From Atrina japonica (taxonomy: Eukaryota > Mollusca > Bivalvia > Pterioida > Pinnidae): a stretch of DNA of 64,000 nucleotides. Where the stretch lies: contig BROG01000941.1 of the NCBI GenBank assembly GCA_030159075.1, forward strand, positions 144,539-208,538, given 5' to 3'. The notes under the pieces were generated by a model, which made no database searches, was not told where the DNA came from, and saw only the letters and a list, made by a program, of their open reading frames with translations. This document shows, in pieces, positions 1 to 11,352 of the stretch. A program made the translations under genes and the position numbers. Numbering within the stretch: the stretch's first letter is position 1; each line of letters starts with the position of its first letter.

Positions 1-3000
1 TATACAAACAGCACGAAATCCTACAAAATGTACATACCACTCCAGCTACATACATGTACAAACAGCACAAAATCCTACAAAATGTACATACCACTCCAGA
101 TATATCTGTTTTTCTCTCCTTTAATGCAGAAACCTACAAAGAAATCTTATGACAATAAATAAAGAAAAAACAAATTCACTTGAAACAATTCAAGTTTGAT
201 ACAACAAAATATCAGAACTGATTTATCTGAAAGCATATTGTCTTAAAATATCACAACTATTTTTTCTGCAAACATGTTGTCAAAAATATCAGGACTAATT
301 TATCTGAAAGCATTTTATGCCAAAATATGATAAACCTTGAATGTTCATCTTTAATTTTTTCCTGATTCAGATCTACATTTTTTACATTTAAGATGTGTAA
401 TTTACTGCAGATTACATGTGATTATTTGGCTGTTTGATGTAAATGATATTTACCATGCTTTTATTTACATCTGAAAATCAATACAACAATGTGTTCATGC
501 CTTAATAGAAACTACAATAACCAAATTTCATTTCAACATATTGAGAAAATTTACAAAGAAAAGAGAAGAAATAGGCCCTATGTAATATCTAAAAAAACAT
601 CCATGTAGTTATTGTTGTATGCAGTGATATCAGCCACAATACAAACTGAATAACAATGGCTAAACTACAAAACTAAAGGCAAGCTGTTCAGGTGATGACA
701 GTGCCGGTAATTTTGTGCACATACAAGCTAGGATAGAAGTTTGGTAAAAAAGATAAAAATGTACGACACCAAAATAAACAGATTTTTATAGTAATAGTTG
801 ATGTTTTTATTGGAATATAATAAACCATAATTTTCTTTAAAATTACAATATTTGTGATTTTAGCAATATGATATTTTACCTGACATTATGATGTCTCTAA
901 AATTTGGACATTTTATTCTTCCAGGAAAAATTGCATGCAGAACTAAATGTGCAATTAAACATACACGTACATATACCTTGTGTGTAAGAGGAAAACAAAA
1001 ACAGAAGCAAAAACATTGAAAATGAAAATGAAAATGAAATGAAAATTAAAGGTGTTTACTTTTTCTTTATCATGATTATCTCCCTTTTATAAAAGTCTTT
1101 AGGAGGGTATCCAATTACATGTAATAGTTTTTCTACAAGAGAAATAGACAAATGTGGGTGATAGTTTATAACTCTTTATATGTCATGAAATCTAGCAACT
1201 TTATTTGATAAAGATTTGAAAAGCCCAAGTCCAAGAAAGGGGATACTGAAAATAGATTTTAGAAAAAAAGCAAAATGTGATGAATGTTTTTCTATGAAAA
1301 TATATTTCTCTGATCGCACCTCCTAAAAACATTTAAATTTATGAATCCTTTTAATAAACTATGTACAGAAACATGAATAACGATTAAAAAACCTTGTTAC
1401 TGTTCTTACTGAACATTAAGAGAGACTGGGTTAGTGAAGTACTCATAAAAAGCTTTAAAAGATAAAGAATATTAAAAGGTACATGCGGAGTAAAAAGAAT
1501 GAACTTTCATGTATATGTGGGTGAGAAAAACTCTACATGTGTATTTACAATGGTCAGTTTTGATAAGTTTTTATTTGTATATTGCAAGGGAAAAAAATAA
1601 CAACAGATATTTAAAGAATTATAAACTAGGACCTGTCCTAGAGAACATTTCCCTGACCACTCACTCCTATAAAATTGTAACGGTCGATTCAACTTCAAAT
1701 CTAAAACCAATCTCTTACACAGAGTTGTTGGTCCTTCACTCCTCAACAATGAGTGCAAGGAATGGCAACTCTGTTTAAGTGACTGGTCAAAAATCTGCCT
1801 CGGTATCATCCGATATATCTGCTGCCAAAATGGTAAGGATGAATAAGTACGTAGACAAGATTGTAATGTAGAATAATGATTATTGTATTTGAAACAAGAG
1901 GACTAATAAGCCTTAACTGTCACTTGTGTGAAATCATTGATTACTATGCTGATTATACCGGTAATGATCATACCAAGTTTTGGCACTTTGTTTTACCCCA
2001 ATGGATGGTAACCTCCTTTTCATTCACAGACTTTATGTAGTTTCCAACTGGGGTAGTTCCAGCAAAGTTTTTTTTTTTTATTGGCCCATTGGTTTTCAGA
2101 AAAGAAAAAAAATTACTAAAAGTTCATGACAAACTTATTTTTTTGTTGACTTAAATTTAGGTGGCTATGACCTTGACCTCATGAACTCACAACTATGTCA
2201 AAACAATCCTTAGACAATTCCTAACAACTTTGTCATATACATGTATCTTCATTTACAAAAAGTCAATCAAGCAATTTGTACAACATGTTACTGTAACCTA
2301 TGCCATTTGAACATCTGCTAAAGGCTCATTTACAGTTACATTTCTTTTCATTTGCAAACATCTCAAATTCAAAAGACATCTGATCATTGGTTCATGCATG
2401 GATTTTTAAAGATGAACCTATTTGGGGGCTTTTTGGAGCCCCTACTGGCCCTAGCCACTTTTCATTTTCAAACATTGTGTATTCAAATGGCCATAGTCCC
2501 TGTTAAGTTTGGTTAAAATTGGCCCAATGGATCTCGAGAAGACATCGAAAATGTTTAAAAATTAACAAGGGATCAAACACAATGGTTGAATAGAGATAAA
2601 AGACATTTCAGAAAGGTTCATGGTGACCTAGCTATATGTAACTAAAAAGGGAATCTCATGGCATTGGCACATAGCCAGTTAAGGAATTTTATTGAGGAGG
2701 TATGCCCTTTATATTCCTAGTTCATGATGTAACTCTATTTCAGGTCTAGATTACATTATCAATAAGTAAGATTTTACACAGTACAAGTACATGTACACCA
2801 TGCCTTTAAGACTGTTTTTTCTCACCCTCATACATTTACATGTACTTCATGCAATCAGATTTCACCATCAAGCTGTAAGATAGACAAAATGATTACTTAG
2901 ATCAACATATAAACTGTTCTTACACATGTCTTTTAAGCTGCTGTGATGGTGGGATATATATTGTAATTTGAATACACATCCAACCCTTTAATGAAGAGAA

Positions 3001-3105
3001 AAAAAGATACAAAAATTTACATTGTATATAAAGTTATACATATATGTTAAACAGGTACAGAATTATACAGGCTTAGCTTAGTTATTAGACAGTACACACT
3101 TACTG

Positions 3106-3243
3106 ACTGGCTACGAGGTCAATGACAAGTTTATTGTCCCACAGGGCACTAACTATTTCCCGACTTACATTATGTAAAGCAGGGGAAATAAATGTTGTCA
3201 AGGGGGCAATAAACTTGCCACATGTTTTGTCCGAATAGCCAGT
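3106..3243. mobile_element. Hairpin MITE-like inverted repeat
   Basis: The ends read ACTGGCTA ... TAGCCAGT. A second inverted pair lies inside (CAAGTTTATTGTCCC against GGGGCAATAAACTTG). The two arms pair imperfectly over most of their length with a short loop. There is no coding capacity. This fits a non-autonomous DNA transposon of MITE type; superfamily unknown. Confidence 0.6.
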
Positions 3244-4081
3244 TAATAAGAATTTTATAATCAAGTGTCAATCAAGTGGTTCTCTCTTAGAATAATATGA
3301 CCCAAAGTGAGATCTTGCTACATGGTCAAATAGTGGAGCAGGCACAAAGCATGTCAAAGGCCACAAAATCGCCCCCACCTTGTCTCTTCCAAGGAAATCA
3401 AATGTGACAAATAAATTAATAATCTGTCATGTTACATATCGAGAATAAAAACAAGTTTAATAATCTTCTTTTGTTTGGTTCTTATTTCGGTAAGTGGATT
3501 TTGTGGTTGAGTGAGTAACATTTTACCCATCACTCATCCGTTGGTTAGTGGACAATAAAAAAATTCTAGAGCACTGGCATAATATGTGTCAAGTAGATAT
3601 TTTAAGCTGACAGAGTAATTCACTTTGTACAGCACCAGATATTCAACACGAAGGTCCCTGGTTTGATCCCTGGTAGCACTAGATTTTCAGAGAAAATATT
3701 TCATCTCCTGGTTGTCTGCACAGTTTTATGCCTAGACGGAAGGTATATGGTCTGGGATGTGAAGTTTGATTACCTTCATTGTACAAATGTAAAAGCACTT
3801 ACAAAAACATTGGAAGTACAGACCACTCAAACAAGGGCACTGAAACACACACACTAAACATCTCTCTACTTGCCTCACAAGGATGAGTCACGCTGCTTGT
3901 TAAATGAAGCAAAAGCAAGCAAGTAGATGTTTTATCAAATGTAAAAAAAATGTTTGTTTACCTGAAAAACAAGATAAAGTATTTGATTAAAATTGTAACC
4001 CTGTATATTTTCAGTAAATAGCCTTGTGCTTCAGATCTACACTAATCCATCAAGGTCATATAACTGAATGTTACTTTTACT

Positions 4082-4347
4082 TGCCGACTCCGCGGTAGAG
4101 TGCTCAATTGGCTACCGGAGGGTTTCGAGTTCAAGCCTCGGTGGAGGCGACTGGGTTTTCTTGTCCATTGGATGAAAAAGTTAAACCCAAGGTCCCGTGT
4201 TACAGTAGGTATTTGCACATTAAAGAAATCTCAGTGCTCAATGGCTGTAAGTTCTGAACATAGGCCAAAATATGTAGCACTTCACCGGCATTTGGCAACG
4301 TTTCCACATGAATGAAAGATTCTTGAGTGGGACGTTCAACAAAAACC
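4082..4347 (+). repeat. tRNA-derived SINE, family A
   Basis: The 5' part resembles a tRNA promoter: an A-box-like stretch (GCGGTAGAGTGCTC) and a B-box-like stretch (GAGTTCAAGCCTC). It is followed by a conserved body (GAACATAGGCCAAAAT ... TTCACCGGCATTTGG) and the tail GAGTGGGACGTTCAACAA. The same body and tail recur at 32026-32297, 50116-50375 and 50403-50545. This is a dispersed SINE, not a functional tRNA gene. Confidence 0.8.
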
Positions 4348-5939
4348 TGTACTTGCCTAGTTTGAAGTCTTATCATAAATGCCTATGACTTTCTTGCAGA
4401 AAACTTTGCAAGTGACTTCTTGTCTTAACCCCATCAATACTACGGACCAAAATAGACTGGTCTAAGACAATAGAAGGGGCATATCATTTTGATTCTTAGG
4501 GATGAGAAGGTTGATCCAAACCAGGAATTTAATCCAGATTCTACTACTGTTTGTATGAAAAATGCTCTCTGGAATCTGAGCCCCTGCTGTCAGTCAAGAC
4601 TTTTCTAGAAATCATAAATTCTTTCATATGCTGGGTCATAGACTATAAACATTTTTGATTACATGCAAATATTAGTCACTGGTTTATAAAATAAATTAAA
4701 TATTTTTATGCAAGCTTAAAGATTTTAATTTATTTTTATTAGAAAATCATATCTTGTCAAAGTGGTATTTAACAACCTTTATATCATTTCAGAACCTGTT
4801 GAAAGATCACTTAGGACCTGTAAGTGTTATTTTTAATACCTAGGGCCTACTGTGAATGGTCTAGTTTGATCCCAAAGCATGAAGTATTTCCTTCGTTTTA
4901 CATCTATAATTTACAGTTCTGTTGTAAGCACGTTTTATTAGAACATCAAATGAATTAAAATCTTGTTAAATCTGTTATTGCTCTACATATAGGACTCATA
5001 TCTGGCAATGAGGACGGTACTACAGTCGCTGGCATTTCCGTAAACAAAGCATCATCACAGCTTCTAATAAAGTTAAGATTTTGTGTATTCAAGGGTCAGA
5101 AAAAGTAAATTTTATTCTAAAATCAATAACATTAAGCCAATGTCTTCCACAATTACAAGATGGTGAACACTCACTGAACACAGGGGTGTGTCTATTTTCG
5201 ATCTTGCAACGGTTTATTGATTACTGAATAAAATGTTTTGTTATTGTGACTGTTTTGCCGAATGCTTGATGTATTCAATCAATGTTTTGAATCAATTCAA
5301 AATGTTTATTTATAGCGACTGCTTGACCAAATTCGTCTTAGGTGTGCACAATTACAACAAACCATCATATATTAATTTCAATTCTCTTTCCCTTCTTCAA
5401 ATAGTAAAATACGGTCTTCTATGATGCTGCAGTTACTAGTCTGGTAATAAGACATATCCCCCTAATTAGATGCAACTGATAATTGTAAATAAGACACAAG
5501 GGTCAATTTCATTTTTATAATCAAAGTACCTTCAAATAATACACATTTTTGGGATCCGAGTCAGGGGAAACAAAACTTATATATAATTATTTTTACAAGA
5601 TACTTTTGACTTCATAGACATTGAGGTCAACAGGCAGGTCCTAGATATGCCCTAAATGTTCACGTACAGCTTTTTTGTTTACGGAAGTGAAAAGCACGTG
5701 TTGTTTACAAATATCGCATGCGTTTGCCCTAATTGCAGGATATGATTAATTACTGGACACCACGATATTTAGGGGAGGGGGGGGGGGGTAGATGCAATTT
5801 CACATTATAAATATTGCGCCCGTGAAAGATTGAACAGGTAACGACGGGAAGTCGTTGATTAAGGTTATCAGCGATAAGTTACAGAATATGAGTAAAAAGG
5901 TAGAGGACGGGTTCATGCAAGTGATAAAAGCAAACTAGC

Positions 5940-6164
5940 CATAGATCTATTTCCTGGTGAAATCAATTTACGAACGGCATTTAGTGCACCCCTTGCTTTG
6001 AATGACCCAGTTTTCTGAAGATTTTCAGTTTTAAAATAAGCCTTTCTGCCAATGATCTGGTCAAACGTGGTATTTGTTAACACATGAGTGCGATGAATAT
6101 ATGGAGATATTCTTTCGTGTGCTTTTAAAATATCACCGAGGACGACTTTAGCACAGCTGCTCAT
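5940..6164 (-). CDS. First coding exon of a serine racemase/threonine dehydratase-like PLP enzyme (partial)
   Basis: The frame opens at ATG 6164 and reads MSSCAKVVLGDILKAHERIS, then YIHRTHVLTNTTFDQIIGRK and KTENLQKTGSFKARGALNAV. The segment KTGSFKARGA is the pyridoxal-phosphate lysine motif of the fold-type II serine racemase/threonine dehydratase family, in which that lysine forms the Schiff base. Enzymes of this family racemise or deaminate serine or threonine in the cytosol. The homologous sequence stops after about 65 residues, so an intron begins here. Candidate donors lie near 5972 (C/GTAAAT) and 5932, and I could not choose between them. Downstream exons were not found in 1-5900, so the rest probably lies beyond the left edge. 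Family identity is good; the exact enzyme is unresolved. Confidence 0.75.
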
Positions 6165-6420
6165 CTTGTCGGCTTCAATCTTCGTATAAAAGTTATCTCC
6201 CTTTAATGACGCTTTTAATTTTGTAGTCCGTTCGTACCCTGACCAACACGTACCCAGGAAGTCAAGTCATATTATAAAACACACATTACCATTTTCTCGT
6301 AGCAAGTTACACAATACATAAAGACACTTGTACCCACGACGACATATTCAGCAGTAATTATATGATTAAACATTAATAAACAAATAATTTCCTTAATTTT
6401 TTAAAATTAAAAATATAATT

Positions 6421-6595
6421 ACGGTCGCTGGTTTAGGACACATTAATTATTTTATCTCGTTATAACGGGATAATTAAGCTGTTATAACGAGAAAATTATC
6501 TCGTTATAAAGAGATAGTTTTCTAGTTATTGAGACTTAATTATCTCTTTATAACGAGATAAAATAAAATAATCTGTGTCCTAAACCAGCCACCGT
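6421..6595. mobile_element. Near-perfect foldback MITE, 175 bp
   Basis: The arms begin ACGGTCGCTGGTTTAGGACA and end TGTCCTAAACCAGCCACCGT, complementary apart from one or two bases. The centre consists of repeats of TTATCTCGTTATAA and its variants, so the whole element can fold into a hairpin. There is no coding capacity. No clear target-site duplication was found; similar AAAATATA text flanks both ends. Confidence 0.75.
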
Positions 6596-8799
6596 AAAAT
6601 ATAGATCTAACACACAAATTCATAGTTTATTGTGTATAAGTTCTATGTAAAAATGATAATGACTTTAACATATTTTACGCTGAAAATTTTTGTTATACAA
6701 TAAAAAAGGGGGGCGATACTGAATGAAGAAATCTAAAGTACTTTAGATTTTTGGGAGGTTTAGTGGGTGTTATTAAGTTGCATTTACTTAGTATCAATTA
6801 ATCTAATACTAACAACTTAATCATATATACTTTTATAGACAAAAACCCTTGAATTTTAGAGAGTTTAGGATAGAAATAAACAATATAACTTGAGTCACGC
6901 TATATATAGACACTTTCCCATTGCGTTTTCATTGTTTTGATCAAACTCTTGTTCCGAATTAATCTTTAACTATTCATCTAATTATTAATTTCTGTTGAAT
7001 TGATTCCTTTTTTAAATTCATTGATCTGTTTATATCAGCCGTTTTTATACCTGTCATTTTCTGGATATAGGCCTACGGCCGAGTCGTCGTTTCAAGATGG
7101 AATCTGCTACTGTAATTCTAGTAGATTGGAAATATAAAAAAAATCTCTATAATTCGATTGTTATGTACATTGCTCCGGTTAAATTTGTAATATTTGTTTT
7201 GTCCGTGATCTAAAAGTTACGATTCTGCTATTTTCCATGGACAAAATCACGAATAGTGAAAATAAAGCTAGAGTTCTTCATTTAGGGTTGCTGTCAAAAT
7301 AAAATAATTTAAATAATTTAAACATTTAACATTTTTTTTTAAATGTATCTCTGTATGTTTTTTTTTACAAAAGAACTTCACTTTATTTAGATCAGAATTT
7401 TACTTATCCGTGTGCGACTTCATCTTATTTGATAATAATTATCAACTCAATGGACGAGTTGACTTCTCTGATTTGGGTACAATATCATTTCACAAAGCCA
7501 ATTTTGTCGGATAGAACTTCATTTGATTTGATGATTTTTTTTTCTGCTGGGTACGATTCCTCAATTGGTGTAGGTAGAATTTCACTCCGCTTACCAAATT
7601 CGTTGGTACCACTTTTTCGCTTGATTTTTATTAGTACGAGTTGATTTATCTATTGTACGATATCGTTTTATTTGAAAAATTGTCTTGGATACGAAATGAC
7701 TTCTACTTGTTTGGGCATGACCTCATTAAAAATCATTTAAATCGATTTTGGGTGTAAAACTGACTTCTATATGGGTACAAATTCATTTTACTTACCGAGT
7801 AATAACTTTTCTCGAATAAGAGATGACTTTTTTTATATGGGTACGACTTCAATTTTGGTTTACGAAATGACTTGTGTAAGAGATGGCCAGGGTGCGATTT
7901 GACTTTTATTACGAGTAGATTTTGTTATACGCACCACAATAGACACTTTGTGGAGAACTAAAAACACTCCAGAATATATACAAGCATGTATTCCATAGCT
8001 TGCTTAATGCCGTTTGTCACGTGAACGACTCTAAACAATAAAGCCAGTGCCATGTAGGTCAATACGGTTTTTTTTTACGAAACGTAATATGGTACAGGTA
8101 AAATGCAATGATCATCCTCCTGCCATACCCAAGCATGCATCGTCACGATACCCTCATACTTAGTAAATATGTTCCTTATGGAAGGTGCTGTGTCATGACC
8201 TTGGATCAAGCCTCAAGATTACACTGTTCAATCTTGACTTGGGCGGAAATTTGTTGCCTAGGTCATATTTATCTTATTAAGCCTATATATTTATGCATTT
8301 CCATTCTTATCACATATGATTCTTTGAGAAGGTATCTGACATAAAGGTAATACATATAGACTTTTCTTGTTACTGTCATATTTTTCTAATATTCTATTTC
8401 TGCAACTTCGTTCTTGACAACAATTAACCGTCAATAAACACAACTTCATCCCATTATTATAATTACAGTATAAATCCCAAGACAAACATGATGGACGTAA
8501 TATGTAGTTTGTTCTTCATTGTTATTTTAATTCAGTAACAATTACTTTTTAAGTGTTTCTGAGTACATACTCATTTACCTTGTGTAGGCTACCACAGACT
8601 TATTTACAACGTGACACCGAAAATAGTAAATGGTGTTTGTGTTATAATGAAGACGTACATAAGATATGTCTGTTTAGAGGTTTCATGAATTAGTCGGCAT
8701 TCCAATGGGTACAAATTGTGCCCTTCTCCTAGTTGACATTTTTTTTTGCGACGGAGACTTGGAGATTCGAATACCCATTGGTACTTCTTCATACTACTG

Positions 8800-9175
8800 A
8801 AAGGGGCGTTAGCTGTTTTTTATCCAAAAAATATTTCGATTTTTTCTACTTTTACCACTTTAACTCGATGCGCAATAACAAATTAGAGCTATACACGGGC
8901 ATACATCTTCTATTTCTATATACATTGTATTTTTTGAAAATAAGGTCAGGTCTTGTGTGGTATTCATATACAAATAGTAAGGTTGAATTAATGAATTGCA
9001 ATTGAAAAAAATGCCAAACCTGGGTTTCTCAAGCAATTTCCAGAAAATATAATAGGGATTTAAGAATTTTTATGCCCGTGTATATCTCTGTTTTGCTATT
9101 GTTTATCAATCTAAGTAGTCAAGAAGGAATAATTTTGTTTAAAAAAAAAAAATAATAACCAGCTAATGTCCCTTT
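8800..9175 (+). mobile_element. Dispersed MITE, AAAGGGGC family, copy 1
   Basis: The element starts AAAGGGGCGTTAGCTG and ends CCAGCTAATGTCCCTTT, a short terminal inverted repeat. It contains the conserved stretch TGTGGTATTCATATACAAAT followed by GGGTTTCTCAAGCA. A related full copy lies at 58924-59275 and an inverted partial copy at 59845-60134. There is no coding capacity. Confidence 0.75.
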
Positions 9176-9854
9176 AAGGATCTGAAATATCTGACTGATA
9201 TAAAATTCCGAAACACCTTAATTAGATGACAATGAAAACAGTCAAAATATTCACTTGTATAACTGTTTCTGACCTTTACACTTATTTGGTAGTTAGAAAA
9301 AAGGTGAAACCGATTCCTCTTAACTACAGCCAAGCTCAAAATAAAAGAAATTAGAAAATATTCCACTCCGAATCACACATAGTTTAGCGTTTGTGTATTA
9401 CCCTTGATCTGTTCATTTGATATATCGATATTAAAGACAAGAGATAACAAGAATGATTGGTTATTCTCCCATATTCACAGATTTATCCTTATAACTAGTG
9501 TAAAATGATCAGCCTATCATCCACAGGGGGGTGGATGACAAGCTACACGCGTTATGACGTCACAATATATGTATATATATATAATTTATATATTATATTT
9601 TGATGTCTGTAGCAACCATATTTCCCTAACAAATCAGTTCTGAACTTCAATCTATCGTACTAATATCACCATTAAAAAAAAATTGCACTCTTTGAATTTC
9701 ATCTTCCAGGATTCATTATCATTTTATGAACTAAATTAATTCGTCTGTACTTTGTGTTTATAATTTAAAATTATTATAAATCATTCCTTATACTTATAAA
9801 GTCAGATGAAATGAATGTTTCCTTGTTTAAAATTTTCATAATTTCAGAAAGACT

Positions 9855-9860
9855 AGCATA
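9855..9860 (+). repeat. Left target-site duplication AGCATA of the Polinton
   Basis: The six bases AGCATA directly precede the element and recur directly after it at 25065-25070. A 6-bp duplication is the hallmark of Polinton/Maverick integration and fixes both boundaries to the base. Confidence 0.95.
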
Positions 9861-10150
9861 AGTAGTATATGTAAGGCACTTGAGCTCACCTTTTTCCAAG
9901 AACTGTCTGTACGTGTCGATTTCCCGGAATTCCGTTTGTCACGTGTCCCCATTTGTGACCCCGTTTGTTATTTATATACGTGGATATATATAAATACTGT
10001 GTGTGTGTGTTTGTTTGTACGCGTTAGATGGTTTTTTCAATTTTATTTGTGCCTATAGACGACACGCTCCCGTGCTCACCAGGTAAAACTAACCGCACGA
10101 GTGTGTCCTGGCAGGTGCTCCAACGGTATAGTGTAGTAAATATTGAAAAG
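9861..10150 (+). repeat. Left terminal inverted repeat of the Polinton (290 bp)
   Basis: The repeat begins AGTAGTATATGTAAGGCACT and ends at AATATTGAAAAG. It matches the reverse complement of 24779-25064 with three substitutions and two 2-nt length differences (GT after CAC, and one GT of a GT run). It contains a TATATA-rich stretch with a GT repeat around 9980-10020, which could serve as promoter for the first gene. An open frame starting at 10028 runs through it, but a mirror frame exists in the right TIR, so that part is probably not coding. Confidence 0.95.
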
Positions 10151-10189
10151 CCCGTTAAGAAAAGTCTGAAGTTATTAAAAAAAAAGGAC

Positions 10190-10651
10190 ATGAGTTTACA
10201 GAAGCTATGCGTTGGCGACGAGAATAATAATCTGATGTGGTGGGATCGGCGCGTCGATTGGCGTCGGAGATCGTGTCTCGTCGATCCGTTAAAAGACCCT
10301 TCTTATCATAAAGAAAATGTTAAGGATTGGAAAAGTTATAACGAATCTCACCGTCCCAAACCCTGGGATCCTACGGTGAATTGGTTTAATAAAGATTACT
10401 TTGATCGATGTAACGACCGGTTCAAGGCTGGAGAAGATTGGGATCGGGACGTGGCATGGGCAGTTAAATATTGCTGGTACGAATGTGTGAATCAGTGGCA
10501 TCGACTCGGGGAAGTAAACGAACCGTGGGATCCCGCCGTCGATTGGGAAAAGAGAAGTTGGTGGCTTGAATATCGGCTATGGTTTGACGATAGTCGCCCC
10601 TGGGATCCCGAAGTGAATTGGGCACAGGTAGTGCATGAGGCTACAGATTAG
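10190..10651 (+). CDS. WDP-repeat protein, unknown function
   Basis: I chose ATG 10190 (MSLQKLCVGD), just inside the left TIR boundary, giving 153 aa. The frame is open from 10028, but that extension lies in the TIR. The protein is very rich in Trp and Asp and contains five degenerate copies of W-D-x-x-V-x-W: WDRRVDW (18-24), WDPTVNW (59-65), WDRDVAW (84-90), WDPAVDW (113-119) and WDPEVNW (138-144). The later copies are spaced 25-29 residues apart. There is no signal peptide, membrane segment or enzyme motif. The frame is intact, unlike most neighbours. It converges on the ATPase gene. I do not recognise the family; a repeat scaffold or binding protein is one possibility. The motif spacing and intact frame make it a likely real gene. 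Confidence 0.75.
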   Translation: MSLQKLCVGDENNNLMWWDRRVDWRRRSCLVDPLKDPSYHKENVKDWKSYNESHRPKPWDPTVNWFNKDYFDRCNDRFKAGEDWDRDVAWAVKYCWYECVNQWHRLGEVNEPWDPAVDWEKRSWWLEYRLWFDDSRPWDPEVNWAQVVHEATD

Positions 10652-10695
10652 CTGGACCCCTTTGAATAATTTATATGACAACATATAAATTAATT

Positions 10696-11326
10696 TCACT
10701 CGACGAACTTATAGTCGGTCGGTTGTTTGGTCCGCAAGATCAGTTTGGAGTGTTTGCGTTGCGACAGTTCGTGTTTGAGTCGTTTCTTATCCTCTTTGGG
10801 CACGACGTCGTTTTCGTCCAGGCATTCGTTGAAACTGAATTTGTCTTTGGGTGAAGAAGAGCGCCACCCACTTGATCTGGGATCTAAAGTCTTTGGATGC
10901 GCTGTTGTAGCGTTGCGACAGGATCCAGACGGATTGATTGGCGTGTCGTCCCGAAAACGCCAGCATGGACAGGGCATCGGCTTTCTTCTTGATCTGTTTC
11001 GTGGCCGAGCAGTCGTCGATGACGTACAGCGTGGGCGTGCCCTTGTACACTTCGTAAAAGTGTCTCAACGTGTCCTGCAGCAATTCTTCGCCGGTCTTGG
11101 AGACGGGATTGACGATGACGACGCGTTTGTCTTTGGGGTGTTTGACGTCTTCGCCGATCCATTTTCTCGATTTGTACGCTCGGTTGAAGTCGATGGAAGG
11201 GCACAGGATGACGATGTGATCGAAGACGTCTCTGTATTCGTCTTCCAGCAGATCGAGAACGAATTCCGTCTTCCCGCAGCCCGTGGCCCCCACGATCATG
11301 GCGGCGTGTGCTTTTCGCATGAACAT
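10696..11326 (-). pseudogene. DNA-packaging ATPase (FtsK/HerA type), frameshifted near its C-terminus
   Basis: The frame starts at ATG 11326. Walker A is GATGCGKT (about residues 13-20) and the Walker B-like segment is TLYVIDDCS (about 99-107), followed by a conserved ILSQRYN segment. This matches the genome-packaging ATPase of Polintons and related double-jelly-roll viruses, which pumps DNA into capsids. Near 10855 the reading frame shifts by one base: the amino part runs on to 10787 in a nonsense tail, while the expected Lys/Glu-rich C-terminus continues in another frame to the stop at 10696-10698. The intended length is about 210 aa. It lies immediately downstream of the capsid gene on the same strand with a 26-bp gap, so the two are probably co-expressed. 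Confidence 0.9.
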
Positions 11327-11352
11327 TTTTTCTTATGGGATTTTAATTTTTC

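Larger units (their letters stand above)
1..5900. other. AT-rich non-coding DNA, probably intergenic or intronic
   Basis: No exon could be supported on either strand. Open frames are short, lack family resemblance and run in AT-rich low-complexity sequence. The first bases hold a short direct repeat (about 55 bp, twice, starting near 1 and 50). Recognisable inserts are a hairpin MITE at 3106-3243 and a SINE at 4082-4347. Degenerate repeat-like text lies around 2020-2560. Because the exon at 5.94-6.16 kb is on the minus strand and incomplete, this stretch may be intron of that gene. Confidence 0.6.
6165..9854. other. Non-coding DNA between the PLP-enzyme exon and the Polinton
   Basis: No gene is supported. 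The stretch holds a hairpin MITE (6421-6595), a degenerate tandem-like zone rich in GACTTC and GGGTACGA words (about 7400-7900), and a TIR repeat (8800-9175). The first few hundred bases upstream of 6164 should contain the promoter of the PLP-enzyme gene, but no clear core element was recognised. Confidence 0.6.

Noticed and set aside
1507..1809. 100-aa minus and 89-aa plus overlapping frames
   Set aside because: Both are low-complexity with no family resemblance and neither has splice or promoter context. I take them as chance frames.
10028..10189. N-terminal 54-codon extension of the WDP-repeat gene
   Set aside because: It lies in the left TIR, and the right TIR has the equivalent mirrored frame in front of the polymerase. 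An internal ATG just inside the TIR boundary is the better start.
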